Positions 46,630-57,297 of a stretch of DNA of 64,000 nucleotides are shown in pieces. Positions within the stretch are counted from its first letter, which is position 1, and each line of letters starts with the position of its first letter. Origin of the DNA: Moniliella sp. 'wahieum' (lineage: Eukaryota; Basidiomycota; Moniliellomycetes; Moniliellales; Moniliellaceae). The notes under the pieces were generated by a model, which saw only the letters and a program-made list of their open reading frames with translations, made no database searches and was not told the DNA's origin. The position numbers and the translations under genes were made by a program. Location: positions 186,001 to 250,000 of the forward strand of contig RSEE01000064.1 in NCBI GenBank assembly GCA_003971905.1, written 5' to 3'.

Positions 46630-47752
46630 ATGGCATCTGCCCCTCCGCCTCCGCTCCGCCTCGCCCCCCCTCTCCCCGCCCACCGTCTCTGCGGCCTCGG
46701 CCTCGACACGCCAAGCTCGCTACCGGCGCCCTCTCGGCCTCGTGGCCTGCGTCACGCTCCAGCCCGCCGACTTGCTCAAGACGCGCTTGCAAGAAGATGC
46801 GCGCCGCGCCGTGCGCTCCTCCGCGGGCCCCCCCACGCCTCGAGGGACGCACCGCCCGAATTGTGCGCGTGACAGGGGAGATTGTACGGACCGACGGACT
46901 GCGTGGGCTGTGGCGCGGGACAGCACCGACGATCGTGCGCAACGTGCCTGGCGTCGCGCTCTACCTCACCTCGGTGGCTGAGGTGCGACGCGCAATCGGT
47001 CATGGTCACCTCCCGCTGCTTTCCTTTCTCAAGCGCCCGGGAGGGGGGTTGACGACACAAGGTGACTTGCTCACGGGGGGGGCGATGCGGGTAGCAGTGG
47101 GCTTTGTCTTGGCCCCCTTCACAGTGGCCAAGACGCGAATGGAAAGCGCCCACTTTGGTGGCCACAATTCAGCCTACCGTACCGTCTGGGGATCCTCCGT
47201 GCCATCTACACCACCCAAGGAATCCGTGGCTGTGGCAAGGGTTTGGCGCGACAGCAGTGCGTGACGCACCCTATGCTGGACTTACCTCGCCCTGTACCAA
47301 CATACCAAACGCCTTCTTGCCTCGGCCGCGTCCCATGCCCAACACAGCCATTCCGGTCTCGCTGCCGTATCACACCAAGCTCTCGCTTGGCAGTCAGCCT
47401 CGGCCGGCGTCGTAGCAGGCACCTTGGCCACCATCCTCACTCACCCCTTTGACGTGCTCAAAACCCGCGCCCAGACGTACCGTCCCCCTGGGCCCTCGGG
47501 CGCGGTAGCAACTGGCTCTGTACCCCAATACCGAGCACGGGCATGGTCCAAACAGCTCGCGCTATGCTCGCATCGGAACCAGGCGCCTTCCTTGATGGCA
47601 TTGGATTGCGCTGCGCACGCAAGGCCGCTTCCTCCGCCATTGCTTGGTGTCTCTTTGAAGTAGGCAGTTCCGCCTGGGCCGTCCGCACTGCCACCTCAGC
47701 CTCGGCCCCTCGGACACCGGAAACAGTCCAAGGCGTAACGTCTAAGGCCTAA
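46630..47752 (+). CDS. HEM25: Mitochondrial glycine carrier Hem25 (SLC25A38)
   Basis: Inner-membrane carrier importing glycine for 5-aminolevulinate synthesis, needed for haem. Three mitochondrial-carrier repeats are visible with their PxxxxxK/R signatures: LQPADLLKTRLQ (about 46770), LAPFTVAKTRMES (about 47115) and THPFDVLKTRAQTY (about 47445). Other pieces are IVRTDGLRGLWRGTAPTIVR, NVPGVALYLTSV and GFGATAVRDAPYAGL. The end reads SAIAWCLFEVGSSAW, then a short tail and a TAA at 47750-47752. The second-repeat sequence and the conserved 'RDAPYAGL' favour SLC25A38 over other carriers. Frame shifts occur near 46720, 46835, 47190, 47290 and 47540. The start MASAPPPPLRL is chosen as the first ATG leading into repeat 1. 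Confidence 0.9.
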
Positions 47753-47820
47753 CACCTACCACCTACCGCCTAACACTAACACCCTACCTCCTACTTCCTA
47801 CCTCCTTCCCCAACCCTCTC
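47745..47820 (+). repeat. Degenerate CCTAAC/CCTACC repeat 3' of HEM25
   Basis: A run of imperfect hexamers (GCCTAAC, ACCTACC, GCCTAAC, CCCTACC, TCCTAC) directly after the stop codon. It is a distant relative of the CCCTAA telomere unit or a plain CTA microsatellite. Confidence 0.55.
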
Positions 47821-48406
47821 AGCTGCAACGTCCCTTTCCATTCTCTCCTCTGCTCGAGGCACTCTTGACCTCAAACAAAATGTGTAGGCAATGCCTTGCT
47901 GGTTCCCTTGCCATGATGCCGGGTTACCATCAGCACGCACTCTTCTCCCACATCCTACCCTCTCTTAGCTCTGATCACGCCCCATCCCAATGCACCACTT
48001 GACGCTGTCGCAGCCATAGAGTCTGTGAGCTTGTCCCCGGCGCGGGCACGTTCAAGTCCACATGGTATCTGTCCTGCAAAATGCTCCTTAGAACGGAGAA
48101 CGCTGCTATCATTTTTACGAACCATATATTGGGAACCATGGCAAGCCACTTGGCCAAAAACAGAGCGAACAAAGGACTTGGAGAGAGAAGAAAGAACGGG
48201 TAGAAAAAAGAAGAGAGACCCCAACAAGGAAAAAAAGAGTCGAGAGTGTATCTTCGTGGACATCCCAAAGGCACTAACACCGCTCAGACAATCTCTCGTG
48301 TAATATAGTCGTATCCCATAAGTCCTTTTCTGTGGTAGCCAAAAAAGAAACCGTTGTGTGCCAGAATTGCCATCTTTTGACTACCGTCAGCGAATTTGTA
48401 ACCAAA
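47821..48406. other. Intergenic, convergent 3' flanks
   Basis: About 590 bp between the convergent HEM25 and glyoxal oxidase genes. A minus-strand frame (47955-48263) has a hydrophobic start but matches nothing. Confidence 0.35.
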
Positions 48407-50689
48407 TCAGAAACCGAAACCCCCGTTGTCTACCTCGATCTCCATCAGACCCAAGCCAGGAGGAGCGACGGTGGTGGGAACGATGACGACTGACTTTGGG
48501 GGGTGATGGTCCATGTCCATGTCCATCCGCTTTTTTGGATTGGGTGCAATGGTGCTGTTTCATCAACGACCATGACGTGCGAGCCAATGGTGGGCACCCC
48601 ATTGACTACCACAAACGCCAATGCAGGACCGGGAGGGAATATGTTGTTGTCGTTCGCCTCCAGTGGTTTTACGTCCAGTCGTCCTCTGTTCGAGGAGAGA
48701 GGTGAAAGAGCGTTGGCCCATGTTCATCCCATGGGTCGAGAACCCTGTCCGAATCAACTTGACCTCAGCATGCATCGCCTGGTAGGCCGAATCAAATGTC
48801 AAGGTGAATTCCCCGTTCGCTAAGCCGTAGCCAAACCGTTTGGGCAACGTCCCTTCAAACGTAGGTCGTTCCTGATTGTACCAGGATGGGTACCAGCGCT
48901 CAACCGAACGAACCGTAGCCCAGTGCACGTCCGATTGGTCCGCATTCGGGTTGGATCCAGACACGAGCACCGAACCATCAGCCAACAGCGTAGCTGAGGA
49001 ATGATACATTCTTCCCGTCGTCAAACGCCGCTGGCGTAAACCGCTCGCCCAGGGGAGCAGAGGGATCGTATACATGCACCTCATGCTCTGGGTCATCACC
49101 ATAGCTTTGTCCCACAGGCTGTACCGTCCCCATCCCATAGTAGATCCGTCAGCCCATACGCCCCCATGCCAAGAACACATCGTTCAGGCGCCAAAGACAA
49201 GAGCAGGAGACAGGCACTATTTATGATGATAAAGCAAGAAACGGAAAGAAAACGTACCTTGCCAATGGAGTTGGGATCAGTATTGTACCCGCGGTACCTT
49301 TGGTAACGCCATTGCCAAACCAGATCTTGCCGTCCGGGAGGAGGATGAGTTGGCCCATGCTGCGGGCTAGGAAGCGGGTCGGTTCGTTCCCACTGCGGCT
49401 TGCGGGTTAGGGGAGAAATTTGCTCGCACACCGTACTTGCTGAAGTGGTAGTGATGGAGGTGTTGACCCCACTTTCGTTCCCCCACTCACTCTCCGACGC
49501 CAGCTCCATCCCTCCACAGAACAACACCGTCTCCTGGTAGGAATTTTCGGGCGTGAGGGGAAGGAGTACCATCGCCCCTGAGGCAGGGTAGACGCGAGGC
49601 ACACTCGCACGGGGAAGTGGGTACTCTTTCTGGGATCTTAGGCTGAATACAATAGCTTCGTATCCCGCCTGGACCAAAAGCATACCATTGGACAAGAGCG
49701 TTGTGAGTGGGTAGAGCGATAGGGGCACGGTCCGATTCAGTAGATCCATGTATTGTGCCTTGCCCCCATTACGGGGCGGGAAGAATTCGTACGTTGGCTC
49801 GTTGGAGGTACGAGAAGGAACGTAGCCTCCGCTGTTGAGATCACATGAATGGATTTGTTTGGGTCAGTCTCGTTTTCCTTCTCTCCTCTCCCTCCTCTCG
49901 TCGTCACCGTTGCATTTAATTGGGGTCTCCTCAACCACTCACTCGCGCATCCCACCCAATATAACCACCGATCCGTCCCCCAGCGTCTCGACCGAGGGGT
50001 ACCACCGTTCCTTGTCCAACCCCGTACTATTCTGTGTCCATTCGGGCACCCCGTCTCCAGACCCACTCTGACCGTTGGGATGGAGAAAGCGAATGGCATG
50101 ACCACCGTTGTAGTCATCATAGGCGCAGTACCCTCGGGCACGGCATCTCCGTGGTACCCACCGCCTTGTTCCCGCCCGTAACGATCCAACGGCCGTCACC
50201 CATCGCGGCCCCGCCCGCGCAAAAGGGATTGGCACGAACAGCCATGGTGGTATAGTTGTTGGTGACTGTGTTGTATTGGGTGGCCCAGGCGGGATGGCCA
50301 TTGATTTGGGCAGGGTTGTTTTCGGCCTTGTCCAGCATGTAGACCTTGTCGTCGCCTGCAAGGATGGAAACAAAGGAGAGTTGCATTCGTCAGGCATTCG
50401 TAGTACTATATACTGAAAAAGAGCATGAACAAAAGAGGGTCGTGCGCAGCCGGATCGGGGGTCGAGACATGATTCTCCTCGTATGATGTGGCAAAAGTTG
50501 GGCTCCAATTGGAGTAAAGACTAGTAGCGAGCCAGCAGGGAAACACGTACCTAGAAACATCATCTGAGCAGAAATGCCGGCGTTGGGGTTGACGACGGTC
50601 ATGTGCTGGGCATGGACATGGGCGGGGTAGGCAAGGAGGGTGGCCGCAAGGAGCGGGGCGAGGGAGAGGAGGGTTGTATGCGGCAGCAT
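48407..50689 (-). CDS. Secreted glyoxal oxidase (AA5_1 copper radical oxidase)
   Basis: Extracellular copper radical enzyme oxidising aldehydes such as glyoxal and making H2O2. The signal peptide is MLPHTTLLSLAPLLAATLLA, ending AHVHAQH. After MTVVNPNAGISAQMMFL, intron(s) in 50380-50550 lead to DDKVYMLDKAENNPAQINGH. Kelch-like blades follow: RWIVTGGNKAV, then ERWYPSVETLGDGSVVILGG, YEFFPPRNGG, PLTTLLSNGMLLVQAGY and ETVLFCGGMELA. The C-terminal domain shows RMYHSSATLLADGSVLVSGS, SNPNADQSDV and ERWYPSWYNQERP, the Tyr/His copper-site region of glyoxal oxidases. PPGPALAFVVVNGVPTIGS ends the fold, and a short tail reaches a stop at 48407. A second intron lies near 49150-49260 and a third near 49850-49950. 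Several frame shifts occur. A TATATA element on the minus strand at 50846-50853 lies about 160 bp upstream. Confidence 0.88.
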
Positions 50690-51499
50690 ACTTGCTGGCT
50701 GACGCGGAGTGCAGGAGAGAAATTGGGGGATAGAGATGATGGTGGAGCAAAAGAGCGAAGAAAAGCAGCTGAGGGGGAGGAGGTGGTCGGGGGGGGGCGA
50801 AGGTACGAGGCCTGAATGCGCGGAGGCATGTATGGCCAATGTGGCATATATAACGCAGTGTCCACCACTTGCGCACTCGATCAGACAGCCCCCGTGCCAG
50901 CTGTGGTGTTTACACAGTCAGCCCGTGCTGGCGCGCAGCTGCTGCAAGGGCGAGTGGGGTGGAAGAAAGCCTATCGAGGAGTATTTGTATAGCGCTTTGT
51001 TCGGATGCTGTCTCGCCCCAATTAACCACCCATCTCATCTCAAGTAACCCACATGGATCAACCCTTGCCTTGTGCCCCTCCGCACCAGCGCACCAACTGG
51101 CACGTGACTGGCTCCCTCGGCGCATTTGTATTTTTCGCGGGGTGGCCGACACCAGTAGTCGCTAGCCCCCGTAGCGCGCGGATGCACAGACTGCACTTGC
51201 CCTACCACCTGCTCGCGCTCTGGCCTCTCCCCAATGTACGCTACTTACCCGCTTCGCCTGTCTATTCCGCAGTACACGCTTTCAACCCCACCCCAGTCAT
51301 CACGAGCGTCACCCGTCCCACCCACTCTCCCCCAACGAAGAGAAGTGCAAAAGTGGGGCTGGCATGCCAGGCAGATACGACGAAATATAGATTTTGGGCT
51401 CTGGCAGGTGCATGGGCACACGTTTAACGTTCAACGGTCCGGGATGATAGGGGAAAGAGTAGGCAAGGTGGTTGGAGCAGCCCCCGACCAGGCTCACGC
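50690..51499. other. Promoter of the glyoxal oxidase gene and 3' flank of RDI1
   Basis: About 810 bp. Only the TATATA at 50846 and a GTTCAACG at 51427 are noted. Open frames here match nothing. Confidence 0.4.
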
Positions 51500-52093
51500 T
51501 TACTTCCAATCCTTGGCGATTTTGAACGACCAAGTAAAGTCCGTGTAGACATTGCCGTCATCGTCAATGATCCTGCTGCGGAACGTTGGTGCCCGAACGG
51601 GCAAGCATACCGGAAGGTGCCTCCTCGGTGATGAAGCGCTTGGTATACGGTTCGGCGCGCGGACCATACGACCCAATCATTTCCTCCAACTTGTCCACCG
51701 TCACACCCGCCCGCTTGACCACGTGCAAATACTTCAGTCCCGATAGCACCGTCGCCCCACGGAGAAGGTGATGGCAATGTTGTACTCGACGCCTTCCTTG
51801 ATGGTCAGCGGGTTCTTGCGCAGCGCCTCCAACGCCTCGGGAGAGCCATCGAGCCGGATCTGCACGCTCCCACCGGGGGCGGTGGCAGACTCAAACGCCA
51901 GGGTGTGGACAGTGAGCTTGGGGCCTCCCACCGCCTTGGCATCGCCAGTAATGCCCAGCGAAGCTTTCCACTTGTTCAACGACTCGTCGTTGGCGTCCAG
52001 CTGCGTGTACTCGTCCAGCGTCTTCTTCTCCCCGAGCTTGAAGCCGGCGGTCTGGGAAGGCTGGAGCTCCTCGTCGCGGATGTGGTCGCCCAT
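51500..52093 (-). CDS. RDI1: Rho GDP-dissociation inhibitor
   Basis: Cytosolic chaperone that extracts prenylated Rho/Cdc42 GTPases from membranes. The start is MGDHIRDEELQPSQTAGFKL (52093). Then GEKKTLDEYTQLDANDESLN, KWKASLGITGDAKAV and PKLTVHTLAFESA. KEGVEYNIAITFSV leads into the immunoglobulin-like fold, and after a one-base shift LSGLKYLHVVKRAGVTVDKL. EEMIGSYGPRAEPYTKRF is the family signature. After another shift the end is IDDDGNVYTDFTWSFKIAKDWK with a TAA at 51500-51502. The total of about 197 residues is usual. An upstream in-frame ATG at 52192 would add a Pro/Ala-rich leader unlikely to be translated. Confidence 0.94.
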
Positions 52094-52915
52094 GGTACGG
52101 GGTGAGGGTGGTGGGGAGGCAGCGGCAGGGGCAGAAGCGCAGGCAGAGGGGCACGGGCGATGGTGGAGAGAAGGCAGCGTGGGCAAGCGCAAGGGCTTGG
52201 ACGGGGTGCGTGTCGGCTGGCTGCGCTGCTGCTGCTGCGGCTGCGGGCAGGCCTTGGGTGCCGGTCAAGGTTGACGGTTGACGCGTGAGCCTGGCCTGGA
52301 GCGTGGTGGATGATCGACCCATCGCCGCGCGGCTGCTCGGGGGGCCATCTGCGCCACGCCTGGGCTGGCCACGTGTCGGGCGGACCGTCTCATCCGCCTC
52401 GCGCACCGCGCCAGTGTGTCGGCCGACCCGCGCGCCGCGCCGCTGACGTAACCGTGCGTGCACGGACGCGCTCTCGCCGGGTGGGCGACTTGGCTACGCG
52501 AGCGGTCTCAGACCTTAGCCTCAGCCTGCTCGGCGGATCGGATCGGCTGATCGGCTGGGCGGTCGGCTGGGCGGCGGGTGGGATGATCGTCATCCGTCGG
52601 TCGTCGAATGGCCCAGCGGAGGGTCTTTTAGTCGTTCTGGTACCAAATAAGCATCCTGGCACCGCCACGCGCCACGCGCCACGGCCATGGCAGGGCAGGT
52701 TAGGGTAGGGTAGGGTAGGGCCGGTAGCCAGACGCCGCACTCGATCCTCAGCACGCCGCCCACCGCCCATCTGCTGCCACTGCTGCATTCCCGCCCGAGC
52801 CACGAATGTGTCGGCAGGTCAGCGTCGTGCTCGGCATCCTACCACCTCCACCTACCAAGCGCAGTCAAAAGCCTCTCTCTCTCTCTCTCTCTTCCCAGTT
52901 GCCTCCGCCAGATCT
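52094..52915. other. Intergenic between RDI1 and the prenyl synthase gene
   Basis: About 820 bp, GC-rich near RDI1. It contains the telomere-like (TAGGG) run at 52699-52720 and a CT dinucleotide microsatellite (about 52874-52894). No gene is supported. Confidence 0.45.
52699..52720 (+). repeat. Interstitial telomere-like TTAGGG/TAGGG run
   Basis: Reads GTTAGGG followed by three TAGGG units. Short but uninterrupted, and the only G-rich telomere-type string in the window. Confidence 0.65.
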
Positions 52916-54678
52916 TCAACATGGCATGATGGATAGCGCATAGGCAATAGATACCGTAGATGCCCCCCCCCATTCGGCATGAAAGTGAGAGGGGGGAGAG
53001 AGCAAGAGGATGCTCCGCCTAGGCATGCATCTTTCTTTTGTCGTTGCCACCGAGGCGAGGGGGACCGTTTTGTCGGTCGCCGGCACCAGCGCATCCAATG
53101 CCTCGACCGACCGCTCTGCCATCCTGTCCAGCGCCCGACACGCATCTGACACAGGAAGCATAGCAAGCAACGCACGTGCTTGTTCGGCATGGCTGCGCGC
53201 CAACGTGGCCATGCGCGTCAGTGCCGAGGTGGAGGCCAGTGCAGAGAAAAGCTAGGGTGGGCGAATGGTGTCAGTGGTACGGCACAAAAAAAAACATGAA
53301 AAAACAGATACACCATCCACCAACACGATACCAAAGGGAACGACGTACCACTTGTACGTCATTTTCATGGGTTAGGTTGCGCTGCAGTGCCTCGCGTACT
53401 GTTGCCCCAGCTTCGTCCGCAGCAAAGAGAGCGGGGATGGAAGCGTACCCGCCCGGAGCCAGGGCGAGGCGGAAGGACTGGGCTAGTTCGGGCGTCAGCC
53501 TCGGTGGAGAAGTGCCAAACAGACGCGACCAGACCGACGTTGTCGCTCGAGGGCGACCAACAAACCGCCCCATCCGTTCTTGCACCCGTAACGCATCGTC
53601 CGTCAGTTGAACCGCGAGGCCCAAATGCGCCCCATACCGGTACGCAGCATCTCGCATCTCGCCTGCCTCCCCATCCGCCTCGGAGCTGCCAAACCCACCG
53701 AGCACCGTGGCAGCTCGTGCGGATTTGGCAAAGAGCGAGCCTGTTCGGAGATAGGCCTGGGCCAGGGCGTTTTCTAAGCTCTCCTCCACCCAAGGATGAC
53801 AGGACAAGGGTGCGGACGAAGACGTCCTACCCAGCGAGGCCAAAATCGCAGGCACAGGCAACACAGTCGGCGTGAACCGGTCCCCCCGTTCTTCAACCAA
53901 AGCGGGCTCAGGCAGCACGCCTGGCGACGGCGACGAAGCCATCTGCCGCATACCTCCCTCGCCCATATTCGCAATCACAGCCGCGATCAGTTCCAAACCT
54001 CGGGATCTCGTAGCGAAGCCAGTAGGACCGATGTCCGTCCCAATAGGAAGTCCCCCCGAGAATCGCAACTTTATTGTAGATACCCACATTGACCTCTTTC
54101 TCAGATTCGGGCGTGCTGCCCTCGGGGGGAGGCGGTAGGTCGGTAATGCGATTGTGCAGGACGGAGGCCACATGGATCATTTCCACAATTTGAGCCAGCC
54201 GTTGCTGCGAGGGCAAGATGGGTGCCCAGTCTGGCTCTTGCTCCTCCACACTCACTTGCGGAGGATAGACATACGCCCCGCCATTCTCCATCGATCGCAA
54301 TCGCTCACTCCACCCAGGCCCAACTCCATTCGTCGCGCGCGCCATCAAGAGTACCATCTGCGCACGCGCTTGCTGCAGCGTATGCCAGTGCCGTGGATTG
54401 GCAAGGAGAGAACGGCGTTGGGACCAGAGCTGAGCAGCGGAGCTCCCGGACGAAGAGGGGGTGGGAGCCCCAGTCAAAAGTGCAGTAACGTGCCGGCGCA
54501 AGGTGAAGAGTTCATTCGACAACATCTCCATCGGGTCGTGGATCGAGGGAAGGCCCGTGGCAGGGCGGGCAAAGGTGCAAGAGCGGGGGGCGGCACTGGT
54601 GGCCATGGTGCGGAAGGTGACGGGCCGCCGTGGAAGTGGACCTAGAGCTGTCGCCAGCGCAGCAACGCCGGGCGCCAT
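52916..54678 (-). CDS. Polyprenyl diphosphate synthase subunit 2-like (PDSS2/Dlp1), ubiquinone pathway
   Basis: Isoprenyl-synthase fold, mitochondrial side-chain synthesis for ubiquinone. The start MAPGVAALATALGPLPRRPV is presequence-like. Then HDPMEMLSNELFTLRRHVTA, QQRLAQIVEMIHVASVLHNR and KEVNVGIYNKVAILGG. The next frame gives DFLLGRTSVLLASLRDPEVW, then IAAVIANMGEGGMRQM. The second half has ENALAQAYLRTGSLFAKSAR, then YGAHLGLAVQLTDDALRV. At the first Asp-rich site the family's catalytic DDxxD is replaced by HNRITD, and the second site is TDDALRV, not DDILD. Loss of these motifs is the hallmark of the non-catalytic partner (human PDSS2, fission yeast Dlp1), which works with Coq1/Dps1. A 97-bp intron (53252-53348) joins NDVQV to LFSALASTSALTRMATLARS. 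The exact C terminus is uncertain. Confidence 0.82.
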
Positions 54679-55640
54679 GGCCCCTGGGCTGGCTCGCCTG
54701 ATCCGCACCAGCATGATGGAGCAGACCAGCTGGCAAGGCGTGGATGTTTGCGTCTTCTTGGCCGGCCAGAATGATTCGGACAAAGCGAAGTTACTCGGCA
54801 GGCTGGGCCGATTGCAATGTTGCACTGCAAACGGAAATTTCATTTGCACTTCCAATTGCAACATTCAAGATTTCACGGTTCCGTCTCGACCTAATTTAAC
54901 GTTTAACCTCCTCCGCTTTCAATCGCTGCACTTCTCCTTCCGCCCCGTTCCTCTTCCCTCCGTATCAGGGGCGGGCCCCGCGAGGGGGCTAGCCAAAGGG
55001 GGCAGCCACAAATGTGCACCCAGACGGAGGGGAAGCGGCCAAGAGAGAGCGACCAGGACCGACGGAACCCGTGTCTGCGGCGACGGCGGCTTCTGATCAA
55101 TGGGGGTCAATTCCCCTGTGGTCAAGGTGGCGACGACGAAACAGTTCCTGCGGTGGCTGCGATTAACTGGCATCAAGGGCAGACAATGGAACGATGGTGA
55201 AGATCTCCCCGCCGGACCGAAGGGGCTGTGGTTCCGCTGGCCCTTAAAAGTGTAGCCACGAAGGAGCACCCCGGCGGGGCGGGAGCCAAGAGGCAGCGGC
55301 CACTCGTCCACCCCGGCCTCCCTCTACGCGATCCTCTGGGTGTCACATGCGGACCATGCTTCCCTGCTACTGCCTACCGGATGGTGTACTATGCCACGAT
55401 GAATATTATGGGGCGTTAACCTATGCTGCATGCTGGATTCAAGGTCTCTGGGGATGGGCGGGAACGGTGGACTGCGTGACGATTGAAAATAAGGGGGGCC
55501 TATGGAAAGGTGGACCAAGCGGAACGGTGGACCAGAGGGGAAAGGTGCCTGTGCACTGTTGCCGTCAGTACAAGGATAGGCTGGGGCGAAGCCCCATGAC
55601 CGGGCCGTACGGCCGGTGGCCCCCTCGTTTTTTCATACTG

Positions 55641-55698
55641 AACGGGTCGGTTTAAGCGCAGCGTTTCTTGTCCCAGCCTTAATCCATGTCAATGATAT
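55641..55698 (+). repeat. Copy B of the dispersed repeat
   Basis: Shares ACGGGTCGGTTTAAGCGC-type sequence with copy C and GTCCCAGCCTTA...TGTCAATGATAT with copies A and C. It lies directly upstream of the retroelement-like fragment. Confidence 0.7.
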
Positions 55699-55769
55699 GG
55701 TTTGGGCACAGCGCACTGACAACAGCGTGATGGGGCCTGGAGCAATCGGAGCATATGGAATGGAGTTAG

Positions 55770-56040
55770 GAACTCCCGGAGAAGGAGCTGCTTCGGCTGC
55801 TGGAACAATCAGAATGCGACAAGAATGCCAAGTACCAGGGACGCACTCAAGAGCCGTTTTTCCCGCTGGTTTTGACGACGCGAGGATACTACGGCACCAA
55901 GACAGCGGGCAAGATGCTTGCCCACTGGAAGGATTTGACTACTGAATCTCAATGGAAATGGTTCCTCCCTCGGATGTCTACCACGTTCATTCGTGTCCAT
56001 ACGCGCTGCCTCGGCTACGGGAACTTAAGGATGGCGGGAA
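55770..56040 (+). mobile_element. Relic coding fragment, probably of a non-LTR retroelement or similar
   Basis: One frame reads LLEQSECDKNAKYQGRTQEP, then FFPLVLTTRGYYGTKTAGKM and LAHWKDLTTESQWKWFLPR, a pattern (KYxxR...FxPLVxTTxG) seen in the region downstream of reverse transcriptase in many LINE-type elements. Nothing resembling the reverse transcriptase itself is nearby, so only a fragment remains. The assignment is by recall of the pattern and is tentative. Confidence 0.4.
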
Positions 56041-56116
56041 CCAGAGGGTCCTGATATCCTGGGGATCCCCCTGGTTCCGTAGCAGCGGTGGCGCTACTAA
56101 GCAACACACGCAAGAT

Positions 56117-56181
56117 GAATGGGTTGGTTTACGCGTAGCGTTTCCCTGTCCCAGCCTTTTACTAAGCTCTGTCAATGATAT
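56117..56181 (+). repeat. Copy C of the dispersed repeat
   Basis: ATGGGTTGGTTTACGCGTAG, then TTTCCCTGTCCCAGCCTTTT and TGTCAATGATATGG. It is 476 bp downstream of copy B in the same orientation, so B and C bracket the retroelement-like fragment. Confidence 0.7.
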
Positions 56182-56566
56182 GGATGCAGTATAGTATAGA
56201 GACCTGCCTTGAACTTGGGCGAGTTTTGCGCGCGGATTATGCATGGCCAACACTCAACAAAGCGACGCCGGCGTATACATGGTTTAACCAACCATCGTCG
56301 ATCATCAAACTTGGTTGGACTTACTGACCGCGCTCTCCTGTGCACGGCCTTATATTGGAACAGGGCCATCTCAGATCCAACCCGGCCGTAACCCTCCTCT
56401 TGCTGGCCATCTTTTCCTGCCAAGACGACGTCAAAAAGTGGAGCCACAGCCACATGGGATGTCACATGTCACACGCGTATAATGGGTGTTGTCTGGCCAG
56501 TGGATTGACTTTTTCTTGGCGCGGGGCACCACACACAGGGGATGTCATTCGCTTACCAATGACAAC

Positions 56567-56654
56567 AGCTCCACTCGTTCTGGCCTGCGATATTGGGGAC
56601 GATACTGACCAGCTCTACTCGTTCTGGCCTGCGATATTGGGGGCGACACTGAGT
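56567..56654 (+). repeat. 44-bp tandem duplication
   Basis: The string ACTCGTTCTGGCCTGCGATA begins at 56573 and again at 56617, with near-identical flanks (ATTGGGGACGATACT versus ATTGGGGGCGACACT). Confidence 0.8.
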
Positions 56655-57068
56655 AGTACTGAGTACTGACAGAGGTTAGTGTTAAGGTTGACTTGCACTC
56701 TCTCCCATGGATCGGTGACGCTCGCTGGTTCGGGTGATTCGCCCCTTGCGCGCTGCACCTTCCCTTCAGCTTGCGTGAAGGACTTGTGGCTAACTAGTGA
56801 CTGCCCTGCCTTCTTGCACGCCTTGAAGCTCATCTCTTGTGCTGCCCATAGCGTTCCCTTGCCGCACTCTAGCAGACACGGCCTGACAAATTATGTTGTT
56901 CTGAGGTTTTTTGAGGTCTGATTGAGTGAAGCCTGGCCTGAGGCAAGACGGCCAAGGCGCCAAGGAAATGCCAGATTAGCGACTGAGGCCGGAGAGCTAG
57001 GGTTATCTTGGCGCTCTGCAACAGTGTTATGAGAGGAGTGAGTCAGGGGACTCAGACTCATTTGACCA

Positions 57069-57108
57069 ACTCAGTATACTCAGTACTCAGTAACCCAGTA
57101 CTCAGTCT
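57069..57108 (+). repeat. ACTCAGTA microsatellite-like cluster
   Basis: Repeated ACTCAGTA/CTCAGTACTCAGTAAC units about 190 bp upstream of the iron permease gene. The complementary form TACTGAGTACTGAC is at 56650-56670 and 33438. Confidence 0.65.
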
Positions 57109-57234
57109 GTTGTTCCGTCTGACAGTCTGAGTCCTCAGACACAATGCAGCCGACAAGGTCCCCACGCGAAATTTTTTACTCGCTCCCTTGTCTTTGTAAT
57201 GCAGGTAGCATATTGCGATGGAAGACAAACAAAG

Positions 57235-57242
57235 ATTTATAA
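57235..57242 (+). promoter_or_regulatory. TATA-like element upstream of the iron permease gene
   Basis: TTTATAAA about 56 bp upstream of the ATG at 57298, followed by a pyrimidine-rich tract. Confidence 0.4.
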
Positions 57243-57297
57243 ACAACACCCCTCTTTCCCCCCACCTCTCTCCTCTCCTACATCCCATCCGAGATCG

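Larger units (their letters stand above)
54679..57297. other. Second gene-poor block with repeat and element debris
   Basis: About 2.6 kb with no intact gene. It contains copies B and C of the dispersed repeat, a retroelement-like coding fragment (about 55770-56040), a 44-bp tandem duplication (56567-56654), GAGTACTGA motifs (56650-56670, 57069-57108) and GTCACATGTCAC (56461). Confidence 0.6.

Noticed and set aside
54679-57297. LTR retrotransposon or intact DNA transposon in the second gene-poor block
   Set aside because: No long terminal repeats, protease/integrase motifs or transposase were seen, only short repeats and one LINE-like fragment.
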